Part shown: in pieces, positions 21,732-30,485 of the stretch
Numbering within the stretch: the first letter of the stretch is position 1
Layout: each line of letters starts with the position of its first letter
Assembly (NCBI GenBank): GCA_030770535.1
Contig: JASVEC010000007.1
Span: 496,001-560,000, forward strand
Length of the DNA: 64,000 nt
DNA from: Batkoa obscura
Lineage: Eukaryota > Entomophthoromycota > Entomophthoromycetes > Entomophthorales > Batkoaceae
Reading direction: 5' to 3'
Program-made: the position numbers and the translations under genes
Notes under the pieces: model-generated
Told to the model about the DNA's origin: nothing
The model's input: the letters and a program-made list of their open reading frames with translations, nothing else
The model's database searches: none

Positions 21732-22062
21732 TTACTCATTACTTTTGTTTTATATCATCTTATTTATAGATCCTATATCAAAAAAACTTTCTAAAAGTTT
21801 TTAATTTTATTCTTATTCTTTTTATTGTCTAATTTAATTATGTCAATTTTATATTATTCTCCTCTTATCTCAATAAACATATATATTTATATTTATACCA
21901 TTTTTTTATTACTTTTTAGTTTGAAGTTAAATGAATCTTATATTTAAAACGTTAAACATTTTTAAAAGCTAATACTGTTTTAACTATTATAAATAAAGAT
22001 GCAGTTATTTTCAAGTGTATAAATGTTGTATTTTTTTTTCGAGAACTATTTGTTTGAATGCA

Positions 22063-22097
22063 TTTTGTTAAAGCCTAATGCTTAGGCTTTAACAAAA
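22063..22097. repeat. Perfect 15-bp inverted repeat with 5-nt loop
   Basis: TTTTGTTAAAGCCTA, loop ATGCT, TAGGCTTTAACAAAA. The stem is perfect and lies about 330 bp downstream of the FYVE gene stop codon. It could form a strong RNA hairpin in a 3' transcript, or be a cruciform or protein site. It is not shared with the repeat families nearby. Confidence 0.7.
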
Positions 22098-22167
22098 TTT
22101 ATATTTAAAGTGTTATTTTAAATGAAAGCTCAAAAGGACAAAATAGAGTTAAAATATTTCAAAATAA

Positions 22168-22271
22168 ATGGGGATGTATTTTTTTGTTTAAGGATTTTAT
22201 TAACAATTTTTTCGCTCAAGCAACACTTAAAAAATGGAAAAAGTGATGAAATCAAAAAAAGACATCCTCAA
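22168..22271 (-). mobile_element. MITE family A copy 2
   Basis: Starts TGGGGATGTATTTTTTTG and ends GACATCCTCA. The internal core is diverged (CAAGCAACACTTAAAAAATGG). The flanks no longer show a clean TA duplication, so this is an older copy. Confidence 0.75.
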
Positions 22272-23002
22272 ATAAATTTCTTTGTTAAAATCTAGTAAAA
22301 TTTAAAATACTGGAGTTCTAGCTTTTCAAGTTATTTTCTAGCTTTGAAGTTAGAATTCAATATTACATGAACTGAGGTAAAGTTGTAAAATTCCAAAATA
22401 AGCATTAGTTGTATTTAGTATGAAATTTCTTTTATTTTAATTTATTGAAAGTTGTTAAGTAATGATATAACTTGTATAGATGGCTATATCTTCATTTTAA
22501 TGTAAATAATGATACTCCTTGTAAGAAGTGTAAATTTTTTAAATTTAATGAGTTCATAATGAATAATATAAATTCAATGCTATTAATAAATCAAATATAA
22601 AATCATCATTACTGAATAATAAAAAGGCTGCTATAGCTTTTATTAGTTTTTTAATAGTGTATGTCAAAATGATGATTAAAATTTCAATTTATGGTCAATA
22701 AATCGGCAAAAAGGCAATTTCTATATAAATCAATATTGTTTCAATAGCTATTTATAATATAAAACATAAAATGACTATTTATATAAATTCAACCTGAATT
22801 ATGACTAATTTACGGGGGATAGTTAAATTAAATGATTTTCATTTAAATTATATAAAATCTAACTAAGGTCTTAAATAGAATATCAACTGTCTTATAACTT
22901 ATGCTTAATAATTTGAAATACATTAAAATAAATTGAAAAACAAAAAAGTATATAATGAGTATAGAATTAAACTAAAATATTATAAAACAAATTCAAACAT
23001 AT

Positions 23003-23042
23003 ATCTTATCAATTAACATCTTATCAATTAACATCTATCAAC
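23003..23042 (+). repeat. 15-bp tandem repeat just upstream of the dioxygenase-like gene
   Basis: Two perfect units ATCTTATCAATTAAC plus a partial third (ATCTATCAAC), ending 14 bp before the ATG at 23057. The same array precedes all three copies of the gene. It lies in the expected 5' UTR or core promoter; a regulatory role is inferred only from position and conservation. Confidence 0.7.
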
Positions 23043-23056
23043 AAACTACATTCAAT

Positions 23057-23371
23057 ATGATTACTGATTTTACTGGTCCTATTTCTTACTTTGATGCTCA
23101 TGTCTATTTTAGAAACCAAACTGAGGCATCAAAAGCACAAATATTAAGAGAAATGTTATTACGAGACTTTCATAATATCAGAGCTTACGATTTAAACAAT
23201 AGTCATAATGGTGAGTTTAGAATACAAATATGTACTAAAAATGAGTTTGGTGCTTTATTACCTTGGTTGACATTGAACCGTAATGATTTAACTATTAAAA
23301 TTGAACCTAAAGCAGAAGATGGAATCATTAATAAGGAAAAGACATCTATTTGGCTTGGTGATAAACTTTAG
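23057..23371 (+). CDS. DOPA 4,5-dioxygenase family protein, copy 1 (left arm)
   Basis: Compact 104-residue, intronless gene. The fold signature of the DOPA 4,5-dioxygenase family (Pfam DOPA_dioxygen) is visible: an early DAHVYF strand (residues about 14-19), the central block NEFGALLPWLTLNRNDLTIK, and the C-terminal IWLGDKL. Known members open the catechol ring of L-DOPA. The first His (in DAHVYF) is kept. The C-terminal stretch that in the members I remember reads HP.TGD...DH is here EPKAEDGIINKEKT, lacking both His. Catalysis is therefore uncertain. Start chosen at the only ATG ahead of the conserved strand; it is preceded by a 15-bp tandem array. The coding sequence is base-identical to copies 2 and 3. 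The open frame and exact conservation of three copies argue that it is functional or very recently duplicated. Confidence 0.82.
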   Translation: MITDFTGPISYFDAHVYFRNQTEASKAQILREMLLRDFHNIRAYDLNNSHNGEFRIQICTKNEFGALLPWLTLNRNDLTIKIEPKAEDGIINKEKTSIWLGDKL

Positions 23372-23999
23372 TCTCCTTTTATTTTTGTGTAAATATTATT
23401 GTGTACATTAATAAATCTTATTTTAATATATGTTCTTCTTTTCATTTACTATTTTTAAAGTTTCAATTAATATTCGTATACTGTGATTACGCTAAGTTGC
23501 TGATAATAAGAATCAAAGTCTAAATAATCTACACAATTTATGTGATATTCAAATTATACATTACATAGCATTTATCTAGCTAATGGCTACAAATAAGTTC
23601 TAAAAAGAAGATCCATTTATTATACTATTTAATAAACTTACGAGAGAGTTATGATAAAATGAACTAATAGTATACGAATCCTATTCAAATGTCAAGTTAG
23701 CAGCTATTCGATCTTATTGCACTCTAGAACAAATAACTACTAGCAATGAGGCTTTCAATTTGACTACAATGTTATTCTATGATATAAAATTTACTATCTC
23801 CTTCTGTTCTACCGACATCAAAATCAGATCTCATTTTACCTCCCATCAGGATCAGTTTATATTAAAGGTTAAACAAGTATTATAGTTTATAAGATATAGA
23901 TGGAAAAATAACAAAAATGCTTATAAACTATATATAAGAATACTCGTAATAGAATCAAATGCTTTACTAACTAATCTTTTGAATAGAAGTAGCTTAAAA
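23372..23999. other. Arm sequence downstream of copy 1
   Basis: AT-rich DNA with no coding frame, duplicated exactly at 37055-37682 in inverted orientation. Nothing else recognised. Confidence 0.4.
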
Positions 24000-24107
24000 T
24001 ATGGGGATGTCTTTTTTGACTTCATTATTTTTTCCATTTTTTAAGCGCTATTTAAGCGGAAAATTTGTTAATAAAACTCTTAAACATAAAAATATACCCC
24101 CCTATGG
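24000..24107 (+). mobile_element. MITE family A copy 3 (left arm)
   Basis: Begins TATGGGGATGTCTTTTTTG, has the core CCATTTTTTAAGCGCTATTT, and ends with CCCCCCTATGG (TIR partly changed). An open frame over it (24001-24192) is a by-product of the element, not a gene. Copied exactly in the right arm. Confidence 0.85.
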
Positions 24108-25093
24108 TTTTTTGGTTATTAAATTATTCTTTCAAGCAATGATAAATAAAACAAGGTTATCCTATATTATCCTACATTATCCTACATTATAGTCTAATCC
24201 GAATACCTACTAACTTTATTATTATAATAGCCTATCCTCTGAGATATGTTAAAACCCTAATACTAATAACTTTAGTGATAACTTTAAGAGTTGCTTAAAA
24301 TAAAGCCATAATTTTAAACTGTTAACTGATATAGTTTTGATTTCAAATAGATTGTTTACTATAATATATTATTTTAATATTGATTTCTTATAAACCAAGA
24401 GACTAAAAATTATGATGAACTAATAGACAGCCAAAAAATTAAAGTTTATGAATGAGTAAAGATCAAGGAGTAGAAATCAACAAGAACAAAATAGATAAGC
24501 TAAAACTAAGACATTGTTTTCTTGTTCAATTTTAATTAAACTCATTTAAGATGTCATTCAACAAAAGAAAACAAGGAAAATAGAAGCTTATGTTTTAATA
24601 CCAGTGATAGCTATTTAGAAGGCATAATATGTGATTATTGATTCAATATAATTAGTAACTCTAAAGTATAAACTAAAGTCAATTAGAGAACTTAAAAGGT
24701 AAAATAATAGATTTTAAGTAGAAACATAGACTAAATCAATCAATTCAAAAGATATTAGATTATAAATAAGAACCATGGGTTATAACACTCTAATTTAAAA
24801 TACAACTTCACCTATAGTCATGTTCATTATCCCTAAAAAGTATATTGTAAAATGAATAAAAATAGAATTGTTTCCAAGTTAGTGATGAGTTATTACACTT
24901 TTCAGATTGTATTGTACAACTCAAATAATCATTCTTATTTATTTGTTTTTAATTCTATTGCTTTTGATCACATATATACTCAGAAATATTATCTTATTGA
25001 TCATTGATATCTTACATAAATATGATACCATCTAGTTATTGATAACAAATGGTCTAACTTTAATAACTTATAGCACCTTATCTTGATGCTTAT
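24108..25093. other. Arm sequence without recognisable genes
   Basis: About 1 kb, AT-rich, with a short tandem motif ATCCTACATT (three near-copies at about 24160-24190). No frame of coding character was found; it could be a decayed element. Duplicated at 35961-36946. Confidence 0.4.
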
Positions 25094-25501
25094 GTGAAAT
25101 CTGGTACTTAGGGTTTGGAGTCAAGAACAGCTATTGTTGGGTTGACTACACTATAAGTCGAAAGGTCTTAGTTTATGTGACTAAGATAGACTTGGATTAT
25201 GAGGAATAGCACGTAATAGGTTACAAGCTATATAAGACAAATAGAATAGACAATACTAATGTAAAATCTATGTAAAATATTATTAAGAAAACTTAGTAGC
25301 TTTATTAAATGTTCGAGATATCAGGGATTAATTCAGTTAAAAAGCCTCGAACTATTATACTCTGTAAACTCTTTTATACTCTGAAAAGTATAAGTATCAA
25401 AATGAGAAGATAATATTCTTTTGGATGGAACTAGAAATTCTCATAACAAATCAAAATAATTAACCATGGGACTGACAAAGCGATATTTCACACTTATTTG
25501 T
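25094..25501 (+). mobile_element. Family B repeat copy 1 (left arm, internally deleted)
   Basis: Starts GTGAAATCTGGTACT and ends GCGATATTTCAC, with short inverted termini (GTGAAAT). It is about 408 bp and lacks about 53 bp near its right end compared with the 461-bp copies of the foldback. It is clearly diverged from those copies in sequence, hence older. Confidence 0.8.
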
Positions 25502-26395
25502 CAAAACATTCCTCAAATAACTCAACAATAAAATAAACCATAATAAATTGTATAAATCATAGCTTCAAGGCTATCAATTTTCGTAGGGGATTAGATTTGC
25601 GATAGTTGAATTCATGGGGGAGGTATTAAAGGTAGGTTATCAGGTATTTTTAGGTTAAAGCTCTTTACTATCATTATTATTTCAATTCAAGAAGATAGAC
25701 ATACTATAAGCACTAATACTAAAGCTTTGCTACTAAACTTTACAAAAATAGTTGTCAAACTATTCCCTTTCTTAGGCTGACTCTTTTCAGAAGGAAATAG
25801 TATGTCATCTAAAATGAGTGATTTTGACCAAGTAAAGGATAGCTATTATTCTATTGTGATAAGCTTATTAAGTATCTATACTAATGACTGCAGTAATTAA
25901 AGTTCCAAACAATCTTAAGAATACTATAATCTATTTGACTTTGGATTAAGGGTAAACGATATAGAAAGAAAACATCAAAAAATTAATTTTTGAATATAAA
26001 ATGGAAGCCAAAAAGGATACCTTTTTATGAATCGGCTAAGATTTATCCTATACTTATTTTAAATTGTATAAAAAGAGGTATGTAATATAATTCAGATTAT
26101 TAAATACATTTCTCAATGATAAGAAATAATGTATGGGGATGCCTAAGTTAAGTTCAGAATTTAGAAATTAATCTAAATTTTAAGTCTTTAACATGATCAG
26201 TTAAATCTAAAAAGTTTAAATCAAATCTCTTTAATTTAAAACTTATTTCAATTGTTTCATTTTTTTGAATATATGTTTTATATTATTTTTGTTAAATGTT
26301 CAATAGATATATAGTGTATAATTGTATAATTGTATAATTATATAGATACAGGACTATTTGACTTTATTTTTTATTAAAATAAAATAAAAATGTAA
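25502..26395. other. Inner arm end and start of the loop
   Basis: To 26077 this is inverted-repeat arm sequence with no recognised gene. From 26078 it is unique loop sequence with a short repeat TGTATAAT (three copies near 26318-26340). No coding frame before 26396. Confidence 0.4.
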
Positions 26396-26824
26396 GCTTT
26401 CATAACTAAACTTCAAAACGGGATTTTTGGAGATTTTAATACAGTAGGGAGGAGTACACGATATAAACATTGTAATTCATTTACATCAATTTTAAGAGCT
26501 ACTTATAGCAACCCAGGGTTTATGGAGTTTTATAATAAAACAAAACAAAGAAAAGATATATTATCAAAGTTTACTATCGATAATAATAAACTTAATCAAG
26601 TAATGTATAAAATCAGTGCTTTGAGGGAAACAGGAAGTAAAAATCAACAAGTAGCGTTATTATCAGCTATAGCTTCAGTATACTCTTTTGATAAGTGTAA
26701 AATTTTTGGCCCCAATATAAATAGAAATCAATATGATTATTCAAAAATAAGTAATAATAAAATACTAATTGTGAAATATCGCTTTGTCAGCTCCATGACC
26801 AATTATAACATAATAATTACTTAG
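26396..26824 (+). pseudogene. Open-frame remnant cut by a family B repeat
   Basis: An open frame runs from just after a stop at 26393-26395 to the stop at 26822-26824. Up to about 26770 it has coding character (for example KLQNGIFGDFNTVGRSTRY, ISALRETGSKNQQVALLSAI, SVYSFDKCKIFGPNINRNQY), with an internal ATG at 26522. The last 17 codons come from the family B repeat that starts at 26770/26771. A splice acceptor-like TGTAAG just before 26397 would allow it to be an internal exon. I do not recognise the protein family. Most likely the 5' part of a gene broken by the repeat; a DNA-transposon origin is possible but not shown. Confidence 0.4.
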
Positions 26825-27231
26825 GTTGTTGTGCTCTCGAGTTCACAGATAATCAGTCCTAAACTCTTAGTTTGATTTGGTATGAGAATTTCTAGCTTCA
26901 TCCCAAACAATATTATCTTCTCATTTTGATAGTTGTACTTTTCAGGGCATAAAACAGATTCTAGAGTATAGTAGTTTGAGGCTTTTTGGCTGAATTATTC
27001 CTTGATATCTCAAACATTTAATAAAGCCACTAAGTTTTCCTAATAGTATTTTATGTAGGTTTTATATTAGTATTGTCTATTCTATTTGTTTTACATAGCC
27101 TGTAGTCTGTTACGTCCTATTCTTCATAAACCGAGTTTAGTTTAGTCACGTAACCTAAGACCTTTCAACTTACAGTATAATTAACTAGGAAATAGCTGTT
27201 ATTGACTCCAATCACTGAACACTAGATTTCA
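26771..27231 (-). mobile_element. Family B repeat copy 2: left arm of foldback structure
   Basis: 461 bp, the reverse complement of 27476-27936 with only two mismatches seen (ATATCGC/ATGTCGC and CTGAAC/CTGAGC). Position sums are constant at 54707. Its own flanks show no target-site duplication. It truncates the open frame that begins at 26396. Confidence 0.92.
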
Positions 27232-27475
27232 TAATATATGTACAAAATGTCGACCTAGCTATTGGTTCATCTTTTAAATCATTAAAATATTTGCTATGTA
27301 TCATTCTTTTATCTTTATTTAATATATGTATTATCTGATAAATATTTATCATTATCACTATTTTTATTAAATCTTGATGAAATATCTGAGTTGTTAAGTA
27401 AATATTATATGATAATTTCAATTTGTTCATTTTTGATTTTTTTTAATATTTTTAATAATAGATTCTAAGGTTATG
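27232..27475. repeat. Spacer of the foldback structure
   Basis: 244 bp between the two 461-bp arms. It has a 72-codon reverse-strand open frame (27212-27430) that begins inside the spacer, runs into the arm and has no recognised domain. The 8-bp target-site duplication of the right copy (AAGGTTAT, 27467-27474) lies at its right end. Confidence 0.6.
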
Positions 27476-27937
27476 TGAAATCTAGTGCTCAGTGATTGGA
27501 GTCAATAACAGCTATTTCCTAGTTAATTATACTGTAAGTTGAAAGGTCTTAGGTTACGTGACTAAACTAAACTCGGTTTATGAAGAATAGGACGTAACAG
27601 ACTACAGGCTATGTAAAACAAATAGAATAGACAATACTAATATAAAACCTACATAAAATACTATTAGGAAAACTTAGTGGCTTTATTAAATGTTTGAGAT
27701 ATCAAGGAATAATTCAGCCAAAAAGCCTCAAACTACTATACTCTAGAATCTGTTTTATGCCCTGAAAAGTACAACTATCAAAATGAGAAGATAATATTGT
27801 TTGGGATGAAGCTAGAAATTCTCATACCAAATCAAACTAAGAGTTTAGGACTGATTATCTGTGAACTCGAGAGCACAACAACCTAAGTAATTATTATGTT
27901 ATAATTGGTCATGGAGCTGACAAAGCGACATTTCACA
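27475..27937 (+). mobile_element. Family B repeat copy 3: right arm of foldback structure, with 8-bp TSD
   Basis: Starts GTGAAATCTAGTGCTC and ends GCGACATTTCACA. It is flanked on both sides by AAGGTTAT (27467-27474 and 27938-27945), an 8-bp target-site duplication typical of hAT-like and some other cut-and-paste DNA transposons. No transposase frame inside, so non-autonomous. Superfamily not assignable from these termini. Confidence 0.85.
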
Positions 27938-28079
27938 AAGGTTATTTATGTTAGTGATTAACTAAATCAAAATCCATCAAGCAATCTACTTTTATTCTCA
28001 CAATTAAAAAACTAATAAACAGTTTTGTACTATATAAAAAAAAATAGAAAGTAAGAGATATATGGACTAATTGAAAATT

Positions 28080-28184
28080 ATAGGGGAGTGTTTTTTTTAA
28101 CTTCATTATTTTTTCCATTTTTAAGCACTATTTAAGTGGAGAAATTGGTAGTAAAATTCTTACACAAAAACACATCCCCACATG
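28080..28184 (+). mobile_element. MITE family A copy 4
   Basis: Starts AGGGGAGTGTTTTTTTTAAC, core CCATTTTTAAGCACTATTT, ends ACACATCCCCACA. One TIR nucleotide class has changed (GGGAGTG instead of GGGATGT). Confidence 0.85.
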
Positions 28185-28331
28185 TTAACTGACTTAGGTT
28201 GTTACTTGACTGGTAACTGGGTTTCTAAAGTGTCCTATGACAAATGCTCCCTATTGATGTTTACTAGTTTCATTATATGTAATGGTAACTAAAATTGAGA
28301 CTGATTAAATATTGATGGTATAGTAGCCAAT

Positions 28332-28438
28332 ATATGGGGATGTATTTTTGTGTTTAAGAATTTTGTTAGCAAATTTTCCGCTTAGATAGCGCTTAAAAAA
28401 TGGAAGAAATAATGAAGTTAAAAAAGACACTCCCATAT
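28332..28438 (-). mobile_element. MITE family A copy 5
   Basis: TATGGGGATGTATTTTTGTG at the left, GACACTCCCATA at the right, with TA on both sides. The core reads AGCGCTTAAAAAATGG, so it faces opposite to copy 4. Confidence 0.88.
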
Positions 28439-29066
28439 GACACTTTAGATATCACAGGGACCTCCCTGAACGATTTGGCATCGGAAGCTGTACATCAGTA
28501 AGCCCTCATTTGACAATAAACAATTAATTGATTTTTAGTAATTAATATGGATAAACTATACCTGATATCTGGTTTCAAAGCAAAATAAAATCATAAACAT
28601 TCATTATCAAATTAGTCAGGACACTAATAAAATTCTCCTTTAATGTTTTTTTGGCTCTAATAAGGTTTAATTTAAATTTAACCTTCTGAATACAAACATT
28701 ATAAAAAAATCAGATTTGATTATCAAACTCATTTTTTGTTAAATAAAATAAATAAATAGATTGTTTTATTATTACAATGATAAAATAGTACTATTATGTT
28801 ATTTCTTATAAATGTTATCATCATATTGTGAGTTTTATTTTGCTAGGGTTAACTTTTTTTAAAGGTTATTGATATAGTTACTTTTTAAAAATAAGTATTA
28901 TCAATTTTCTTACAAACAATCAAAATAACAATCAGAATTTAACAAACTTCTTTTTCATTTTTAGATTCCAATTCACTAATAGTGACAAAATAAAATTTAA
29001 AAACAACTCCTAAAAGAATATAATAAGACTAAAAAGCAAATTTTATAGAATTGTTTAAATAAAGAT

Positions 29067-30090
29067 TTAAGCCTCTTTTTTAACCTCTGCAGCTTCCTTG
29101 TTTTGAAGTTGACTAAGTTCATCTGAAAGACGGTTAAATTCCAAATCCAATTGATCAGCTTGTTTCTTTAAAGTTTCATAATCCACTACTTTTTTGTTTG
29201 CAATAATAAGATCATCTCTTAATTTGGCGATTTTTTTTTCTTGATCCTCACTTGTGGATGTACCAGTATTATTATTGTTTAACTATTATTAAAAAGATTA
29301 ATATTAAGATATTATAATTTGTTTAAATGTGATCTTACCTTATCTTCTAAAAGAGTTATTTTTTCTTCAGTATTTAGCAATTCCATAATATTAGAATAAG
29401 TATAGTTAAGTACCCTAAATAAAGTATTAGTAAGCTATAATAAATAAAAGTAATATATTAATTACAATGAAAGGAATAAGGTAGACCCAGTTAAATACCT
29501 AAAATAATTCATTAATAAATTATAGTACTATGCTTTATATTCACTTACATATTACGTTGACTATAAAACTTCTTTGAGTTAATGTTGGTATCTAATCTTA
29601 CATCTGACACTTTATCCGTATTTTCATTTTGTTCATTTACTCTTACCATACGATTAATAGAATCTAATAAAAAATTCAATTATGACTCAACTATAAGGAC
29701 TGAAATAAATTTACCAACAAACAAAATAAAGATGAAGCTATATTTAAAATAAAATAATTAATATTGAAAATTTGTATTATAAAATAAAAACTTACACAAA
29801 TACAATCTTTAAAGTATAATCAACTCTAGCAACCACATTTTTAGATACCCAAATAAGTGCGTTCCTACGGATAGTAGAAGGGATTGGGATCTAATAAAGG
29901 GCAGATTAAAAATCATTTACAAATCTCATTAGTAGTCAAATCGACTTACAATAAGCGCCAAAAACAGAGCGATCTAAAGCAGTAAAGATAGAAAAGAAAG
30001 AAAATTAATAATCGATCTTAATCAGAGCAAAACAATTAACTTTACCTCAGTTAAAAGTACAGCAAATACCAATTGATAATAAAGAGCCAT
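29067..30090 (-). CDS. BAP31/Yet-like ER membrane protein (spliced)
   Basis: Endoplasmic reticulum protein of the BAP31 family (Yet1/Yet3 in yeast), implicated in membrane-protein sorting and quality control. Spliced, it starts MALYYQLVFAVLLTE|IALFLALI|IPIPSTIRRN (first membrane segment), followed by a short loop, YTLKIVFVFIFILFVDSINR (second segment), the family core KFYSQRNMYLTGSTLFLSLL with a third segment, and LFRVLNYTYSNIMELLNTEE. It ends in a cytosolic coiled coil (LRDDLIIANKKVVDYETLKK...LDLEFNRLSDELSQ) and VKKEA. The QRN(M/L)Y.(T/A)GF-like core is the best family marker. Seven or so introns, all short, split the N-terminal half. No clear KKxx retention signal at the very end. Divergent from the coiled-coil gene, sharing the promoter region 30091-30485. 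Confidence 0.88.
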
Positions 30091-30485
30091 AATTGTAGAA
30101 TCCTCTTTAATTTTTATACAAATATTCCAAAAGTAAATCTAATTGATTTTATTTATATGGGTATTAACAAAATGATGTCATAAATCAAACTTTCAAATAA
30201 GGTTTGACGTAACCATGACGAGCCATTAAAATACTACCATTTTCATTCTAAGAGAATTATGACTTCGTGGAAGTTTATTAGCTTATTATTAGAAACTTTA
30301 TTAATTGAGTTCGTTTACGCGATATTATAGGTGCATTTCTTATACTATTGAGTTTAAAATTAGCTTTTTGGTCATTATATGATCCTTACTTGAGTTTATT
30401 TTTTTATGCAAAATATCAATTGAGGGAAATAAAGTAGCCAATTATATATAATGGAGAGGTAGGAATGAAGACAGTGAGTTATTAA
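30091..30485. promoter_or_regulatory. Shared upstream region of two divergent genes
   Basis: About 395 bp between the BAP31-like start codon (-) and the first in-frame ATG of the coiled-coil gene (+), so both promoters must lie here. No specific element identified. Confidence 0.45.

Larger units (their letters stand above)
21732..22825. other. Intergenic region at the left edge of the repeat island
   Basis: AT-rich. It holds a perfect 15-bp-stem hairpin (22063-22097) and a MITE copy (22168-22271), both annotated separately. No coding frame seen. Confidence 0.45.
22826..26077 (+). repeat. Left arm of a 3252-bp long inverted repeat
   Basis: This arm is the reverse complement of 34977-38228. 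Every landmark compared (gene start and stop, MITE ends, family B ends) satisfies position_left + position_right = 61054, so the arms are collinear with no net indel over 3252 bp. All stretches I compared base by base were identical. The outer break lies after AATTAAATGATTTTC (22826), where the left flank diverges from the right one. The inner break follows GTATAAAAAGAG (26077). Contents from the outside in: dioxygenase-like gene, MITE, about 1 kb without recognisable content, a family B repeat, and about 0.6 kb without recognisable content. Confidence 0.95.
27946..29066. other. Loop intergenic region with two MITEs
   Basis: AT-rich. Contains MITE copies at 28080-28184 and 28332-28438 in opposite orientation with about 147 bp between them. 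The remaining sequence shows no coding frame. Confidence 0.45.

Noticed and set aside
24001-24192. 63-codon open frame present in both arms (also 36862-37053)
   Set aside because: It lies over the MITE and its TIRs; similar frames appear over other MITE copies and are disrupted in most of them. It is a by-product of the element, not a gene.
26128-26145. GTATGGGGATGCC as another MITE copy
   Set aside because: Only the terminal motif matches; the core and second end are absent, so it is a chance match or a tiny remnant that cannot be supported.
25094-27937. Family B repeats as solo LTRs of a retrotransposon (ends TG...CA)
   Set aside because: The best-preserved insertion has an 8-bp duplication including a terminal G outside TG, copies lie in opposite orientation, and no internal retroelement region is seen between any pair.
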